From the NCBI RefSeq assembly GCF_036237315.1, contig NZ_CP108356.1:3654501-3718500 (forward strand): a DNA stretch of 64,000 bases, written 5' to 3'. Shown piece after piece: positions 62,015-64,000 of the stretch. Each line of letters begins with the position of its first letter. The stretch's first letter is position 1. The position numbers were made by a program, and so were the translations under genes. The stretch is from Streptomyces sp. NBC_01351. Its GTDB lineage: Bacteria > Actinomycetota > Actinomycetes > Streptomycetales > Streptomycetaceae. The notes beneath the pieces are model-generated. The model saw only the letters and a program-made list of their open reading frames with translations. It had not been told where the DNA came from and ran no database searches.

Positions 62015-63394
62015 GTGGGGCACTATGGCCACGTGGCACCCGTACGGTCGTCCGCCGACGGCTCGGGACCGGCCAAGCGGGCCGGCCGGGCCCTGGGGCG
62101 TGCCCTGCACCTGCCGATCACCGGTACGGCACGCGGGATCCGGCGGGCCACGCACGCGCACGGGGCCGGTGAATCGGGCCTCGGCAAGCTGATCGAACTG
62201 CACGCCATCAACGGCGCCGGCGACATGATGATCACGGTGGCGCTGGCGTCGACGGTTTTCTTCTCCGTCCCCACGGACGAGGCCCGCGGCCGGGTGGCCC
62301 TGTACCTGGGCATCACGATGGCCCCCTTCATCCTGCTGGCCCCGGTGATCGGCCCGCTGCTGGACCGTCTGCCGCACGGACGCCGGGCCTCCATGGCGGC
62401 CGCGATGCTGGCCCGCGCGCTGCTGGCGGTGTTGATGTCGGGCGCGGTGGCCACGGGCGGGCTGGAGCTGTATCCGGCGGCGCTCGGTGTCCTCGTCGCG
62501 TCCAAGTCGTACGGGGTCGTGCGCAGCGCGGTGGTCCCGCGCCTGCTCCCGCCCAAGTTCTCACTCGTCAAGGCGAACTCCCGCGTCACGCTGGCCGGTC
62601 TGCTCGCCACGGGGGTGGCGGCGCCGGTGGGCGCCGGACTCCAGCTGATCGGGCCTCAGTGGCCGTTGTACGGGGCCAGCGCCGTCTTCATCTGGGGGAC
62701 CTTCGCGGCCTTCACGCTGCCGCACAAGGTGGACGAGGCGAAGGGCGAGCGCCGGGCGCGGCTGTCGACGCACGAGGCGCACTCGAAGCGGCCGGGGCTG
62801 CGGACGGTGAGCCGTTCGGTGCTGTGCGGGCTCCTCGCGAACGCCGCCATGCGCGGGCTGTCCGGGTTCCTGATCTTCTTCCTGGCGTTCCTGCTGCGCG
62901 AGCACCCGCTGGGCGGGCAGAGCGCGGCGGTGTCGCTGGGCATCGTGGCCGTCTCGGCGGGCGTCGGCAACGCGTGCGGGACGGCGGTGGGCGCGTGGCT
63001 CCGGGCGCGGGCGCCGGAGGCGATCATCGCGGCCGTCCTGAGCTTCACCCTCGGGGTGGCGGTGCTGGCGGCGGTCTTCTTCAGCGGGCTGTTCATGGCC
63101 GTACTGGCCGCGACGGCGGGCTTCTGCCAGGCGCTCGCGAAGCTCTCGCTGGACGCGATGATCCAGCGGGACGTCCCGGAGGCCGTACGCACCTCCGCGT
63201 TCGCCCGCTCGGAGACGCTGCTGCAGGTGGCGTGGGTGCTGGGCGGTGCGATCGGCATCGCCCTGCCGCTGAACGGGGTGCTGGGCATGTCCGTGGCCGC
63301 CACTGTGGTCGCCCTGGGCACGACGATGGCCCTCCGCGGCCTGGCCTCGGCCCCCCGCCACCACCCGGGGACCCCCCGCCCCCGAGTCGCCTAA
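62015..63394 (+). CDS. MFS transporter
   Basis: 459 aa from GTG 62015, chosen for GGAGGG at 62005-62010; GTG 62033 is an alternative. After an Arg-rich N-terminus come 12 TM helices (MITVALASTVFFSVP, GLLATGVAAPVGAGLQLIG, FLIFFLAFLLREHPLGGQSA, GFCQALAKLSLDAMIQRDVP). Function unknown; conserved beside DUF3027 and DUF2771 genes in Streptomyces. Confidence 0.85.
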   Translation: MGHYGHVAPVRSSADGSGPAKRAGRALGRALHLPITGTARGIRRATHAHGAGESGLGKLIELHAINGAGDMMITVALASTVFFSVPTDEARGRVALYLGITMAPFILLAPVIGPLLDRLPHGRRASMAAAMLARALLAVLMSGAVATGGLELYPAALGVLVASKSYGVVRSAVVPRLLPPKFSLVKANSRVTLAGLLATGVAAPVGAGLQLIGPQWPLYGASAVFIWGTFAAFTLPHKVDEAKGERRARLSTHEAHSKRPGLRTVSRSVLCGLLANAAMRGLSGFLIFFLAFLLREHPLGGQSAAVSLGIVAVSAGVGNACGTAVGAWLRARAPEAIIAAVLSFTLGVAVLAAVFFSGLFMAVLAATAGFCQALAKLSLDAMIQRDVPEAVRTSAFARSETLLQVAWVLGGAIGIALPLNGVLGMSVAATVVALGTTMALRGLASAPRHHPGTPRPRVA

Positions 63395-63418
63395 CCGCCT
63401 GGCGCAGCACCTCCTCCT

Positions 63419-63564
63419 GGGGCGGAGCCCCGGGGGGCCGCGGAGCGGCACCTCCAGCCCCTCCGGCGTTTGAGGAGCGGGTCTGGGCGGAGCCCAGGGG
63501 GCCGCGGAGCGGCGCTTTCAGGCTCGCCGGCGATTGAAGGCCGGGGGCCGGGGCGGAGTCCCGG
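63419..63564. repeat. Dispersed intergenic repeat, copy 3, in tandem units
   Basis: Units of about 65 bp begin at 63419, 63484 and 63549 with GGGCGGAGYCCC, then GGGCCGCGGAGCGGC and CTCCGGCGTTTGAGGAGCGG or a diverged GCCGGCGATTGAAGG. Same family as 50858 and 54735. Confidence 0.75.
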
Positions 63565-63650
63565 GAGCGGGGCCCGGTCGACACGACGGCGCGCCGCAGC
63601 GAGGGACCCCGTGCAGCGGCGCAGCCCAGCGGCCCGATAGCCTTCGGCTC

Positions 63651-64000
63651 ATGACCGCACCGCTTTTCTCGGGTAGGGCCCGCCGCAGCGTCGCGGCCCT
63701 CGGAGCCGTGTCCGCCGGCCTCCTCCTCCTCTCGGCCTGCGACAAGCCGACACCGCTGGCGACCGTGACGGTCGGCACCTCGTCGGTGTCCGCCGAATCC
63801 GAATGCCACTCCGCCAAGGAACCGCTCTCCATCGAGAGGGTCCAGGAGTGCGTCACCGACCTCAAGGACGCCAAGACCATCGAGTACGGCCGCGGCGACA
63901 CCCTGCGCCTCGGCGTCGAGCCGGATGTCGTCGAGGACGGCAAGCGCTGGTCGGCGATCCTCGACGGCCAGCCGATCACCGAGCCGTCGTCGAACACCTA
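63651..64000 (+). CDS. DUF2771 lipoprotein, 5' part (runs off window)
   Basis: 116 codons visible. Lipoprotein signal: FSGRARRSVAALGAVSAGLL, lipobox LLSAC (Cys about residue 29). Mature part begins DKPTPLATVTVGTSSVSAES with Cys pairs later (SECHSAK, VQECVTD). TAGCCT lies 8-13 nt before ATG 63651, so probably leaderless. DUF2771 is Streptomyces-wide, role unknown. The stop is beyond 64000. Confidence 0.75.
   Translation, partial: MTAPLFSGRARRSVAALGAVSAGLLLLSACDKPTPLATVTVGTSSVSAESECHSAKEPLSIERVQECVTDLKDAKTIEYGRGDTLRLGVEPDVVEDGKRWSAILDGQPITEPSSNT

Noticed and set aside
61695..62192. Plus-strand ORF across the DUF3027/MFS gap
   Set aside because: Composition unlike a Streptomyces protein, no ribosome site, and its end overlaps the MFS gene in another frame.
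63518..63997. Minus-strand ORF opposite the DUF2771 gene
   Set aside because: Antisense of a gene with clear lipoprotein signal on the plus strand.

Overview
The window is high-GC actinobacterial DNA with Streptomyces-style coding: strong GC bias at the third codon position, frequent GTG starts, 4-bp start/stop overlaps, DUF397/DUF5753/DUF1876/DUF2530/DUF3027 families and leaderless-type starts. It is almost certainly a Streptomyces chromosome; the species cannot be told from the sequence.

Layout. 1-5.3 kb: ordinary accessory genes (VOC protein, small membrane protein, two lipoproteins, a secreted protein) and a WhiJ-like regulatory locus (ATPase, XRE/DUF5753 regulator, DUF397 protein) with a perfect 34-bp palindrome between its divergent genes. 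5.3-7.9 kb: a TetR repressor divergent from a DrrA/DrrB-type ABC exporter, with a perfect inverted-repeat operator between them. 8.3-36.2 kb: a type II polyketide gene cluster of angucycline type. 36.2-64 kb: mostly chromosomal housekeeping and transport genes (EamA transporter, SerC, a sacsin-like ATPase protein, P-type ATPase, NCS2 permease, MarR/MFS pair, cyclic phosphodiesterase) and a dTDP-deoxysugar locus (rmlB/rmlA/rmlC-like, GT2, 4-ketoreductase).

The angucycline cluster has two divergent arms around about 15.5-15.75 kb. The right arm carries an acetyl-CoA carboxylase alpha subunit, a PgaE-like FAD hydroxylase, a TetR regulator, a TcmI-type cyclase, KS-alpha, KS-beta (CLF), ACP, an intact IS110-family element, the C9 ketoreductase, a didomain aromatase/cyclase, a PgaM-like oxygenase-reductase fusion with an internal ribosome site, an MFS pump, an Sfp-type phosphopantetheinyl transferase, a malonyl-CoA:ACP transacylase, carboxylase beta and epsilon subunits, an alpha/beta hydrolase and a second MFS pump. 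The left arm reads leftwards: SCO6745-family protein, P450, 3Fe-4S ferredoxin, a third FAD hydroxylase, then two paralogous tandem-ABM oxygenase-like proteins flanking a 14-TM pump. Together they would make malonyl-CoA, prime the ACP, build and fold a decaketide to a benz[a]anthracene, oxidise it repeatedly and export it. No glycosyltransferase or deoxysugar gene lies in the cluster; the sugar genes at 56-60.7 kb are about 20 kb away among housekeeping genes.

Most interesting points: the unusually large accessory redox set, the IS110 insertion with a possible bridge RNA between the ACP and ketoreductase genes, His in place of the usual Gln in the chain-length factor, the fused PgaM-like gene with a buried start, and several perfect palindromes and intergenic repeats. 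Protein identities come from reading motifs by eye without database searches.
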